From NCBI GenBank assembly GCA_016283605.1, contig JAEENF010000086.1, forward strand, positions 1 through 10,606: DNA of 10,606 nucleotides, read 5' to 3'. Of this stretch, positions 1 to 6,364 are shown piece by piece (position 1 is the first letter of the stretch; each line of letters opens with the position of its first letter). Position numbers and translations under genes: made by a program. A model generated the notes under the pieces. It was given only the letters and a program-made list of their open reading frames with translations. It did no database searches and was not told the DNA's origin. Source of the stretch: Prevotella sp. Lineage in GTDB: Bacteria > Bacteroidota > Bacteroidia > Bacteroidales > Bacteroidaceae.

Positions 1-590
1 CTGTCCGGATCGTCCTGATAATGAGGACGAGGATCTAGGGCGAGAATCTTTTTCAGGGACAGCAGTTGCTCTGGCGAGAAATGTGACCCTATTGTCTCAG
101 GGATGTCCACCTGTAGTTCCTGCCACTCCGAGTGATCGACGAAACCGCTACGCGCTTCAGGATGACTGTCAGCATAAGTCACATAAGGTTTGATGTCGTA
201 GATTGGTGTGCCATCCATCAGGTCAGCTCCTTTAACATGTATCACTGGGCCTAACTGAGGGTCTTCCGCAATATGGTCTATCATCACACAGGAGAGTCCG
301 AGATTGTTGGGGCGAAAAGGTGAACGTGTGGCAAAGACCCCCAGTCGTTTGTTTCCTCCCAGACGTGGTGGTCGTACCGTCAGACTCTTCTTCGCTTCGC
401 TGTTTTCCGAGAATTCCCATATCAGCCACAAGTAGTCGAAAGCATCCAGTCCTCTCACCGCTTCCATCCGTCGGTATTCAGGTTCAAAAACGATGTAACC
501 AGACAATTCACTGACCAGACCACTCTGTCTTGGAATTCCGAACTTCGACTTCAAAGGAGAATGAAAAAAAGCAATTGCATGTATATCCAT
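1..590 (-). CDS. trmO: TrmO, tRNA (N6-threonylcarbamoyladenosine37-N6)-methyltransferase, 3' end cut by window
   Basis: Reading the minus strand from the ATG at 590 gives 196 codons with no stop before the window edge. The protein begins MDIHAIAFFHSPLKSKFGIP, which matches the N-terminus of the TsaA/TrmO (UPF0066) family. It then has the family signature RSPFRPNNLGLS (near residues 91-102), the YDIKPYVTYAD motif in the middle, and the LALDPRP motif close to the visible end. TrmO is a cytoplasmic SAM-dependent enzyme that methylates t6A37 in tRNA-Thr. E. coli TrmO is about 235 residues, so some 35-40 C-terminal residues probably lie outside. The ATG at 590 is preferred because conserved residues start within 10 codons of it and the only upstream in-frame candidate (TTG at 605) lies in the promoter. 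The gene is divergent from the histidine kinase operon. Family assignment is secure; the tRNA target is taken from characterised members. Confidence 0.93.
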   Translation of the reverse strand, partial: MDIHAIAFFHSPLKSKFGIPRQSGLVSELSGYIVFEPEYRRMEAVRGLDAFDYLWLIWEFSENSEAKKSLTVRPPRLGGNKRLGVFATRSPFRPNNLGLSCVMIDHIAEDPQLGPVIHVKGADLMDGTPIYDIKPYVTYADSHPEARSGFVDHSEWQELQVDIPETIGSHFSPEQLLSLKKILALDPRPHYQDDPD

Positions 591-594
591 ACTG

Positions 595-626
595 CAAAGA
601 TACAATTTAGTGAACGAAAAAGCAAA
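595..626 (-). promoter_or_regulatory. Bacteroidota-type promoter for trmO
   Basis: On the minus strand TTTG (626-623) is followed after 20 bp by TATCTTTG (602-595). This matches the Bacteroidota primary sigma factor consensus TTTG-N19-21-TAnnTTTG. The -7 element ends only 4 bases before the trmO ATG at 590, so transcription should begin at or within a few bases of the start codon. That predicts a leaderless or nearly leaderless mRNA. Confidence 0.72.
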
Positions 627-641
627 AAAAAACCAAAATAT

Positions 642-672
642 TTTGATTTAAAGAAAAAAAAAGCTACCTTTG
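642..672 (+). promoter_or_regulatory. Bacteroidota-type promoter for the histidine kinase operon
   Basis: TTTG at 642-645, a 19-bp spacer and TACCTTTG at 665-672 match the Bacteroidota -33/-7 consensus well. The expected transcription start is near 678, about 20 bases before the ATG at 699. It is divergent from the trmO promoter; the two -33 elements are only 15 bp apart, with an A-rich tract between and around them. The short spacers downstream suggest this promoter serves all three genes to 3837. Confidence 0.75.
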
Positions 673-698
673 CAACATAAAACGTCATTTAACCATAA

Positions 699-2447
699 AT
701 GAGTAGAAGAGTAATTCTCATAATATGCATTGTCGCATGGTTTGGTATTGGAGCATCAGCAGAGAAAGCTGACTACAAGACCGATAAGACCTATTTAGAG
801 TTGCGTGATTCCATGCACCATGCTTTCAATGATGCCGACAGCGCCCGTTTTTTTCCTGCCGTAAAGAATTTAGAAGACTATCTGCTGCAAAAGAACGACT
901 TGCATGCCTACTACACCCAGCGGTGTAACGAAATTGTCTTCCAACTGAATCGGCAAAAGATCTACGAGGCCTATATCCTGGGACGTGATCTTTCTATGGA
1001 ACTACGCGAGAAGAAGTTGGACAAGGAGATGTACATGGCTTATAACATGCTGGGGCATCTGAACCGTTATTGCGGCAACAAGGCAGCAGCCAGGCGCAAC
1101 TTCAAGTACGTCATCGAGCAGATGGAGAAATACGGCTACTATGAGAGTATGCCACCCATCTACATGAACCTCGTCAACGTCGAGATGGAAGAAAATCCCG
1201 AGTATGCCCGAGAGTTGTTGGAGAAAGCTCTGGAGATTTCCAAGAAGTACTCACCTGAACGCGTGTTCGACATCGAGACCCGCAAAACCCTCACCTACTT
1301 TAATAGTGGCGACATTGAAAAGTTCCTCGAAGGCTATGAGGCCTATCGCAAGGGTGTAGAAGAAGGTCAGTCATCTGTTCACGGCCGTTCAATAGAGGTT
1401 TATTATCTGGCTTGCACGGGCAAAATTGACGAAGCCATCGCACTGGCCAAGAAAGAATTGGGCAAAGATAGCTATAGTGCCATTACCATGATTTATGAGA
1501 CAGCAGGACAATGGAAGGAGGCCTACGAGTCGCTTCGCAAGGAGACCGCAGAAAAAGACTCCGCGAATAATGTCGTCCTGATCAACAGCATGGCGGGTGT
1601 CCGCGAACAACTGACGTTGCATGATATAGAGCGGAAGGCGGCCCATAACCGGACCATCGTCTTCAGCATCGGAATCCTGCTGCTGGGCTTGCTCGTAGCA
1701 GCACTGTCGTATATCATTCTGTCACGCCGTCGCCACATGAAACAACTCAAGAAAGCCTATGACCATGCGCTGGAGTCAGACAGGATGAAGACGGCCTTCA
1801 TTAAGAATGTCAGCCATGAGGTACGAACACCGCTAAACATTATCAGCGGTTTTGCACAGGTCATCTCCAATCCCGATCTGGCCTCAGGTATCGAAGACCG
1901 ACAGAAGATTGCAGATATGATGCAGAAGAATGCCCGCATCATCACATCCTTGATCGATGAGATGCTGGAGCTTTCCAATAGTGAGACAGCAAAAGATGTG
2001 GTCAAAGAGGATCAAGTAGAATTGAACAAAGTACTCCGTGACCTGTTGCAGGAGAATAAAAACCTTGCCAGCAAAGAAACAGTCCTGCGCTTTGAGAGCT
2101 CGCTCAATGAGGACTATGTCATCACGACGAATAAGATGATGCTCAAGCGCATCGTCAGTTCGCTGGTAGACAACGCCATCAAGAACACCTCTAAGGGTGC
2201 CGTCACATTGAAAGTCGCTGCCGACAAAGAAAACCTCACGCTTATAGTGGAGGATACCGGCAAAGGCATTCCTGCAAACGAGGCAGAGCATATCTTTGAA
2301 CGGTTCTTTAAGATCGACTCCTTCAAGGAAGGTCTGGGTCTGGGACTTCCACTCTGCCGTTCTATGACTGAACGTCTGGGAGGCACTGTCAGACTTGACA
2401 CCGAGTACAAGACGGGTGCCCGATTCATCGTCACATTACCCCTATAA
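699..2447 (+). CDS. Sensor histidine kinase with TPR-like periplasmic domain
   Basis: This 582-residue protein should be an inner-membrane two-component sensor. An N-terminal signal sequence (residues 1-21, ending GASA) is followed by an all-helical, presumably periplasmic region. It contains TPR-like helix pairs, for example residues 110-143 and 151-184. One membrane segment lies at about 320-342, followed by SRRR as cytoplasmic anchor. The HisKA domain has the H-box SHEVRTPLN with phosphoacceptor His373. The HATPase domain shows the N-box (Asn492 in LVDNAIKN), the G1 box VEDTGKGIP (518-525), the F-box FERFF and the G2 box GLGLGLP (545-551). All catalytic motifs look intact. There is no receiver domain and no response regulator gene nearby, so its partner is unknown. 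The signal is also unknown; TPR sensor regions usually bind protein or peptide ligands. It is first in an operon, with only 4 bp to the next gene. Confidence 0.95.
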   Translation: MSRRVILIICIVAWFGIGASAEKADYKTDKTYLELRDSMHHAFNDADSARFFPAVKNLEDYLLQKNDLHAYYTQRCNEIVFQLNRQKIYEAYILGRDLSMELREKKLDKEMYMAYNMLGHLNRYCGNKAAARRNFKYVIEQMEKYGYYESMPPIYMNLVNVEMEENPEYARELLEKALEISKKYSPERVFDIETRKTLTYFNSGDIEKFLEGYEAYRKGVEEGQSSVHGRSIEVYYLACTGKIDEAIALAKKELGKDSYSAITMIYETAGQWKEAYESLRKETAEKDSANNVVLINSMAGVREQLTLHDIERKAAHNRTIVFSIGILLLGLLVAALSYIILSRRRHMKQLKKAYDHALESDRMKTAFIKNVSHEVRTPLNIISGFAQVISNPDLASGIEDRQKIADMMQKNARIITSLIDEMLELSNSETAKDVVKEDQVELNKVLRDLLQENKNLASKETVLRFESSLNEDYVITTNKMMLKRIVSSLVDNAIKNTSKGAVTLKVAADKENLTLIVEDTGKGIPANEAEHIFERFFKIDSFKEGLGLGLPLCRSMTERLGGTVRLDTEYKTGARFIVTLPL

Positions 2448-2451
2448 CAAA

Positions 2452-3186
2452 ATGAAAAATCATTTATTTACTTTGCTGCTTGGCTGCATGACAGCCATCA
2501 GTTGCACAGCTGCTCAGAAAGTGGATGAGTTCACTACCAAGAGCGGTAAGAAAGTCACCATTACCTGTATCAAACATGCCAGCATCGAAATCAACTATGA
2601 CGGTGTAGAGATCGAGGTCGACCCCGTAGGTCTAGGTGCGAAGCCAGAGACGGACTATTCGAAGTTTCCCAAGGCCAACATCATCCTCATTACCCACGAG
2701 CATCGCGACCACTTCGAGCGCGAGGCCATCACCCTGCTGCGGACGCCTGCCACCACGACCTATTCGAACCTGGCTGTCTACAACATGTTCCGCAACAGTC
2801 TGGTGCTGAACAATGGTGACAGCGTGACCTATCGTGATGACATCACGCTCAAGGCTGTTCCTGCCTACAACTATACGGAGGGTCATACGCAGTTCCATCC
2901 CAAAGGTCGTGACAACGGTTACATCCTGACGCTCGACGGTCTGCGGATCTATATTGCCGGCGATACGGAGGACATCCCTGAGATGGCAGAGGTGAAGGAT
3001 ATCGACATTGCCTTCCTGCCTTGTAACCAGCCCTACACGATGACCATCGACCAGTTGGTGAATGCGGCGAAGATCATCAAGCCAAAGGTGCTCTTCCCCT
3101 ATCACTACTCTAACACGCCAGTCAATCAGGCGGTGTTGAAACTAGCAGGAAGCGGTATCGACGTCAGGGTCCGCGATTATCAATAA
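2452..3186 (+). CDS. Exported metallo-beta-lactamase-fold hydrolase (UlaG-like)
   Basis: The 244-residue product starts at ATG 2452, where an export signal begins (MKNHLFTLLLGCMTAISCTA). An earlier in-frame ATG at 2395 lies inside the kinase gene and would put a polar stretch ahead of this signal. The mature part has the zinc-binding HxHxDH motif (His82, His84, Asp86, His87 in THEHRDHFE), His145 or His149 in EGHTQFHP, Asp171 in AGDTED and His218 in FPYHYSN. This is the full metal-ligand set of the MBL fold, most like the short UlaG/Lactamase_B_3 branch. The substrate cannot be told from sequence. Two cysteines in the signal region (Cys12, Cys18) leave open a lipoprotein, but neither gives a textbook lipobox. 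It lies 4 bp after the kinase and 6 bp before the peptidase, so co-transcription is very likely. Confidence 0.9.
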   Translation: MKNHLFTLLLGCMTAISCTAAQKVDEFTTKSGKKVTITCIKHASIEINYDGVEIEVDPVGLGAKPETDYSKFPKANIILITHEHRDHFEREAITLLRTPATTTYSNLAVYNMFRNSLVLNNGDSVTYRDDITLKAVPAYNYTEGHTQFHPKGRDNGYILTLDGLRIYIAGDTEDIPEMAEVKDIDIAFLPCNQPYTMTIDQLVNAAKIIKPKVLFPYHYSNTPVNQAVLKLAGSGIDVRVRDYQ

Positions 3187-3192
3187 CCAGCG

Positions 3193-3837
3193 ATGAGAAA
3201 GGTTCTGCTGAGTCTTCTCTTATGCTATAGCCTTTCATGGGTCCAGGCACAGACAACCCATGAAAGGTTTATTGTTGAACCCATCAGCGATGCGGTCTTT
3301 CAGCGTATCAACGGGAAGTCTTTTAAAGAGAATCCCACCATCCGACGCAGCGACCTGCGGCTGTTGCGACTGCAGCATTACGATGGCGAGGGTATCGTCC
3401 GCGAAGGGGAAATCATCTGTAACAAGTCCATCGCACAGGACCTCAAGGAGATCTTTGAGGAGCTGTTCCGACAGAAGTACCGCATCGAACGCATCCGTCT
3501 CATCGATGAATACGGCGCTGACGATGAAACGTCCATGCGGGCTAATAACACCTACTGTTTCTGTTACCGTAAAGTCGCTGGTTCCAACAAACTCTCGAAG
3601 CACGCCCAGGGATTGGCCATTGACATCAACCCCCTGTATAATCCCTGCGTAAAGACGGGGAAAGACGGCAGACGCATCGTCCAGCCTGCGACGGCAGGGA
3701 AATACACGAATCGCAAGAAGACCTTCCCCTATAAGATTGACCGCAACGATCTATGTTACAGGCTTTTCATCCAACACGGCTTCACATGGGGCGGCAACTG
3801 GCGAAGCCTGAAAGACTACCAGCACTTCGAGAAATAG
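3193..3837 (+). CDS. Exported M15-family zinc peptidase (D-Ala-D-Ala carboxypeptidase-like)
   Basis: This 214-residue protein carries a type I signal peptide (MRKVLLSLLLCYSLSWVQA, cleaved about residue 19). Its C-terminal half has the M15 zinc site: SKHAQGLAIDINP supplies His137 and Asp144, and DYQHFE supplies His211, with Asp208 in the position of the general base. The spacing fits the short M15C/Peptidase_M15_4 group, whose characterised relatives cleave peptidoglycan stem peptides. The probable role is periplasmic cell-wall peptide trimming, though the exact bond cut is not predictable. The gene is third in the operon, 6 bp after the MBL gene, and ends 6 bp before the convergent GH31 gene. 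Its signal-peptide region contains a strong 12-bp inverted repeat (3231-3267), listed separately. Confidence 0.88.
   Translation: MRKVLLSLLLCYSLSWVQAQTTHERFIVEPISDAVFQRINGKSFKENPTIRRSDLRLLRLQHYDGEGIVREGEIICNKSIAQDLKEIFEELFRQKYRIERIRLIDEYGADDETSMRANNTYCFCYRKVAGSNKLSKHAQGLAIDINPLYNPCVKTGKDGRRIVQPATAGKYTNRKKTFPYKIDRNDLCYRLFIQHGFTWGGNWRSLKDYQHFEK
3231..3267. repeat. Perfect 12-bp inverted repeat (hairpin) inside the M15 gene
   Basis: CCTTTCATGGGT at 3231-3242 is perfectly complementary to ACCCATGAAAGG at 3256-3267, with a 13-base loop. The RNA would form a stable stem across codons 13-25, at the end of the signal peptide. There is no U-tract after it, so it is not a typical terminator. Confidence 0.8.
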
Positions 3838-3843
3838 AGACTT

Positions 3844-6204
3844 TTATTGTTCTATCTGCTGGATTGCAGTATCGCCGGGCTTGAACAACAGACCGCTACA
3901 TTTCTGGGCATCGGCCTTGTAGGCCTTCAGCTCTATCTTGTTCCATTCTATCTGATCTGTACGTTGTGCCAGAGGCGCATGAGGAATCAGAGAGCCGTCC
4001 TTTACCAAGATGACAGCAGGAATCTTGCCTGCCTTGATGGTCTGATAGCCACCTTCATACACCTTACCCGTCTGGTAGTCAATCCATTTGCCCTTCGGCA
4101 GATAGACGTCACGGCCGTTGCCGCTCTCCATCAGCGGAGCTACGAGCATCTGACTGCCGAACATATACTCATCCTCCACGAGCCAGGCGCCCTTGTCTTG
4201 CGGAAACTCTACGAACAAGGCCCGCACCATCGGCAGTCCGCGTTCTGAGCAGTCCTTCGCCTGAGCATAGACGTAAGGCATCAACTTGTATTTCATCTCA
4301 GCACACTCGCGGAAGGCCTCAGTGAACGACTCAGAGATAAGCCAAGGCTCTGTAGGAGGTGCACCATGGGCTCGCGTATGGCTCGAAAGGAATCCAAAGG
4401 GCAGCCAGCGACGATAGATATCCTCGGGCGAGGCTGTCACGAAGCCACCCATATCATGACTCCAAAAAGAAAAACCGCTGAGTCCGAAGCTCAGGCCTCC
4501 ACGCAGGTCGCCCAACATACCGATATTATTCGTAGCCGCATCACCGCCCCAATGCAGGGCGTAACGCTGGGAACCAGCCCAGGCACTTCGCGCCCAGATG
4601 ATGCCCTCGCCAGGATGATTCTTCTCCACCACTTCCCAAAGGGCTTTGTTATAACGCAGCGGATAGAGGTTGTGCTCATAGAGTCCGCCCTTGCCGCTAT
4701 GGTAGAAACCATTATAGGGCGCTGCCTCACCGAAGTCACACTTGATGGTCGAGACACCCTGCTTCATCAGACCCTCGATCTTCGACTGGTACCAACTGAC
4801 GGTCTCAGGATTCGAGAAGTCGAGGATGGCATCCTCAACGGGCATACCACCAGTGGCATTCACCACATGCAGACCCTTTTCGATAATCTCAGGGAAGAAG
4901 CGGTTCTTGGGCGTGAAGTAAGGCAACTGCCACAGACAAGTATGGAAGCCGTCCTTCGACAGTTGCTTCAGCATGCCGACGGGATCCTTAAAACGGTCCT
5001 TCGCAAACTGATAGTCGCACTGCCAGTCTACGCCAAACCAACCCGTATCAAAGTGGATCACGTCTGAAGGAATCTTATGTGCCCTCAACTGACGGGCAAT
5101 CTCAAGACCTTCCTCCTGCGAGAAATAAGTGATACGGCTCATCCACGTGCCAAAGCTCCACAACGGCAACATCGGACTCTTACCCGTGATGTCCGTATAT
5201 TCGTTCAGAATGTCCTTGGGCTCACCGAAGAACACGAAGAAGTCCATCTGCTCGTCAGCCATAAACAAGCGCTGGGCTCCGATATAGCTTGCTCCGAAGT
5301 CGCAGGTCACAGGGGCCGACGTGTGCATAAAGATGCCGTAGCCACGATTCGAGAAGTAGAAGGGCACGGGCTTGTACTGTCCGTCGGTCTCAGGTCCCTG
5401 AGGGTCGGTGACGGAGAGATGCACCTTCTGCCCTACCTTGTTCAGCGATGTAAACGACTCTCCACAACCATAGATCCTTTCGCCTGGCGACAGCAGGAAC
5501 ACAGGATTGATGCTGCGCGAATTGTCGCTACCTCGTTTGATAAACGAGAACGGCAACAGCTTCACCTGCGTCGAATCGTTGTCAATGATATGGCGTGTCT
5601 GCGTCAGCACCTTTCCCTTGGCATCTCTCACCACAATCCTCCAAGGACACTTCTGGATCTCGATACTGCCATACTGCGATGAATATGTAATGGCCTTCTG
5701 CGAATCATGGGGACTGACCCCTGTGATAGAAGCGGAGCGAAGATCATGGGGTCTGTCCCCGTGATTCGCCTTAAAGGCCTCGCAAAACATCACGTCCTCC
5801 AGATCAGTATTTTTCGGCTCAATGGGTGTCGTCAACATCCTAACCCTCGCCGTCCTTGGCGTTATCCATTCTATCTTGATCTTCAGCGCTGGATCATTCT
5901 CATACGCTGCATCAGGAAAGTCCAGCATCTGCATCCGCACAGGCCAGTAGCCATTGAGGTTGAACGCCTGTCGCGGACTCAGCCTATACCGCTTCCACTG
6001 CACCAGACCCTCGCCCTTCTGGGCATCGAAGCTCACAAGACTGTCCGCGAAGAAATACGTATTCGACAGGTCATAGAAGTCCGTCGACATATCCTTTTGC
6101 ATACACTGCAGGTACTGCACACCCGCATTCGTCTGAATCTGCGCACTTACCGCCATCGCACCCCAAAGCGCACACACGGCACAAAGCAATCTTTTCTTCA
6201 TCAT
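3844..6204 (-). CDS. Secreted GH31 glycosidase, alpha-xylosidase (YicI) type
   Basis: This 786-residue enzyme has a signal peptide ending AVSA, a beta-sandwich N-terminal region, a GH31 (alpha/beta)8 barrel from about residue 341 (GKSPMLPLWSFGTW) and C-terminal beta domains. The nucleophile is Asp490 in KCDFGEA; the acid/base is Asp555 in HWGGDA. Their spacing of 65 matches E. coli YicI (D416/D482), and the SFGTWMS and CDFGE contexts are also YicI-like. It therefore most likely releases alpha-linked xylose, or less likely glucose, from oligosaccharides in the periplasm or at the cell surface. Start: the reading frame also allows TTG at 6207, but tandem ATGs at 6204 and 6201 lead into MKKRLL. 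Residues 147-168 are encoded by an in-frame palindromic element (5701-5768). They read HGDRPHDLRSASITGVSPHD and look like an insertion in the N-terminal beta domain, without obvious damage. It has its own -7 promoter element and is convergent with the upstream operon. Confidence 0.94.
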   Translation of the reverse strand: MMKKRLLCAVCALWGAMAVSAQIQTNAGVQYLQCMQKDMSTDFYDLSNTYFFADSLVSFDAQKGEGLVQWKRYRLSPRQAFNLNGYWPVRMQMLDFPDAAYENDPALKIKIEWITPRTARVRMLTTPIEPKNTDLEDVMFCEAFKANHGDRPHDLRSASITGVSPHDSQKAITYSSQYGSIEIQKCPWRIVVRDAKGKVLTQTRHIIDNDSTQVKLLPFSFIKRGSDNSRSINPVFLLSPGERIYGCGESFTSLNKVGQKVHLSVTDPQGPETDGQYKPVPFYFSNRGYGIFMHTSAPVTCDFGASYIGAQRLFMADEQMDFFVFFGEPKDILNEYTDITGKSPMLPLWSFGTWMSRITYFSQEEGLEIARQLRAHKIPSDVIHFDTGWFGVDWQCDYQFAKDRFKDPVGMLKQLSKDGFHTCLWQLPYFTPKNRFFPEIIEKGLHVVNATGGMPVEDAILDFSNPETVSWYQSKIEGLMKQGVSTIKCDFGEAAPYNGFYHSGKGGLYEHNLYPLRYNKALWEVVEKNHPGEGIIWARSAWAGSQRYALHWGGDAATNNIGMLGDLRGGLSFGLSGFSFWSHDMGGFVTASPEDIYRRWLPFGFLSSHTRAHGAPPTEPWLISESFTEAFRECAEMKYKLMPYVYAQAKDCSERGLPMVRALFVEFPQDKGAWLVEDEYMFGSQMLVAPLMESGNGRDVYLPKGKWIDYQTGKVYEGGYQTIKAGKIPAVILVKDGSLIPHAPLAQRTDQIEWNKIELKAYKADAQKCSGLLFKPGDTAIQQIEQ
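5701..5768. repeat. REPIN-like double palindromic element within the GH31 gene
   Basis: Two palindromic units lie 15 bp apart. Unit A (5704-5727) is ATCATGGGG-ACTGA-CCCCTGTGAT; unit B (5743-5765) is ATCATGGGG-TCTGT-CCCCGTGAT. The whole 68 bp also forms a larger inverted repeat: it starts CGAATCA and ends TGATTCG, and the first 21 bases of the two arms agree at 19 positions. The loop is AGAAGCGGAGCGAAG. Each unit differs by one base from the idealised core GGGGACAGTCCCC, so A pairs better with B than either does with itself. The element is translated in frame as GH31 residues 147-168. This resembles REP/REPIN elements, which in other bacteria are mobilised by RAYT transposases; no such transposase gene is in the window. 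Confidence 0.82.
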
Positions 6205-6228
6205 CAATAGTTTTTAAGTTCTTTGGTG

Positions 6229-6236
6229 CAAAGATA
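6229..6236 (-). promoter_or_regulatory. -7 promoter element for the GH31 gene
   Basis: TATCTTTG on the minus strand at 6236-6229 matches the Bacteroidota -7 consensus and would start transcription near 6223, about 20 bases before the ATG at 6204. No TTTG is found at the expected -33 position, where the heptad repeat block lies, so the promoter may be weak or activator-dependent. Confidence 0.55.
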
Positions 6237-6244
6237 CAAAATAA

Positions 6245-6272
6245 TTCATAATTAATAATGCATAATGCATAA
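6245..6272. repeat. Heptad tandem repeat block 1 (4 x 7 bp)
   Basis: Four consecutive 7-bp units read TTCATAA, TTAATAA, TGCATAA, TGCATAA. The block lies in the divergent region between the GH31 and permease genes and covers the expected -33 position of the GH31 promoter. Confidence 0.7.
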
Positions 6273-6295
6273 TTTATCCGTGCAGTAGCAAATTT

Positions 6296-6323
6296 TTCAC
6301 TATTCACTATTCACTTTTCACTT
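6296..6323. repeat. Heptad tandem repeat block 2 (4 x 7 bp)
   Basis: Four consecutive 7-bp units read TTCACTA, TTCACTA, TTCACTT, TTCACTT. The block has the same length and period as block 1, from which it is separated by 23 bp. It covers the expected -33 position of the permease promoter. Confidence 0.75.
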
Positions 6324-6331
6324 AAATTTCG

Positions 6332-6339
6332 TAACTTTG
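6332..6339 (+). promoter_or_regulatory. -7 promoter element for the nucleobase permease gene
   Basis: TAACTTTG fits TAnnTTTG and would place the transcription start near 6345, about 20 bases before the ATG at 6365. The matching -33 TTTG is absent; the heptad repeat TTCACTA/TTCACTT occupies that position. The leader is too short to hold a purine or pyrimidine riboswitch. Confidence 0.55.
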
Positions 6340-6364
6340 CCAGCGAAATTAAATTAATCAAAAT

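Noticed and set aside
84..103. Possible palindrome (CCCT and AGGG) in trmO resembling the GGGACAGTCCC family
   Set aside because: Only 4-bp arms with an 8-base loop and no shared core; expected by chance.
232..514. Short open frames on both strands near 232-514
   Set aside because: They lie inside trmO in other frames; trmO shows continuous family similarity across this stretch.
2395..2451. Upstream in-frame ATG for the MBL-fold gene at 2395
   Set aside because: It lies within the kinase gene and would add a polar stretch before the signal peptide; ATG 2452 fits better.
4366..5682. Long plus-strand open frames opposite the GH31 gene (4366-5067 and 5077-5682)
   Set aside because: They are antisense to a well-supported enzyme, rich in Arg/His/Thr in the manner of shadow frames, and match no family I recognise.
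6245..6323. CRISPR array
   Set aside because: The repeats are 7 bp and contiguous without spacers, and no cas genes are present.
6240..6364. Riboswitch or attenuator upstream of the nucleobase permease
   Set aside because: The predicted leader is about 20 bases, and no purine-aptamer or PyrR-like structure is visible.
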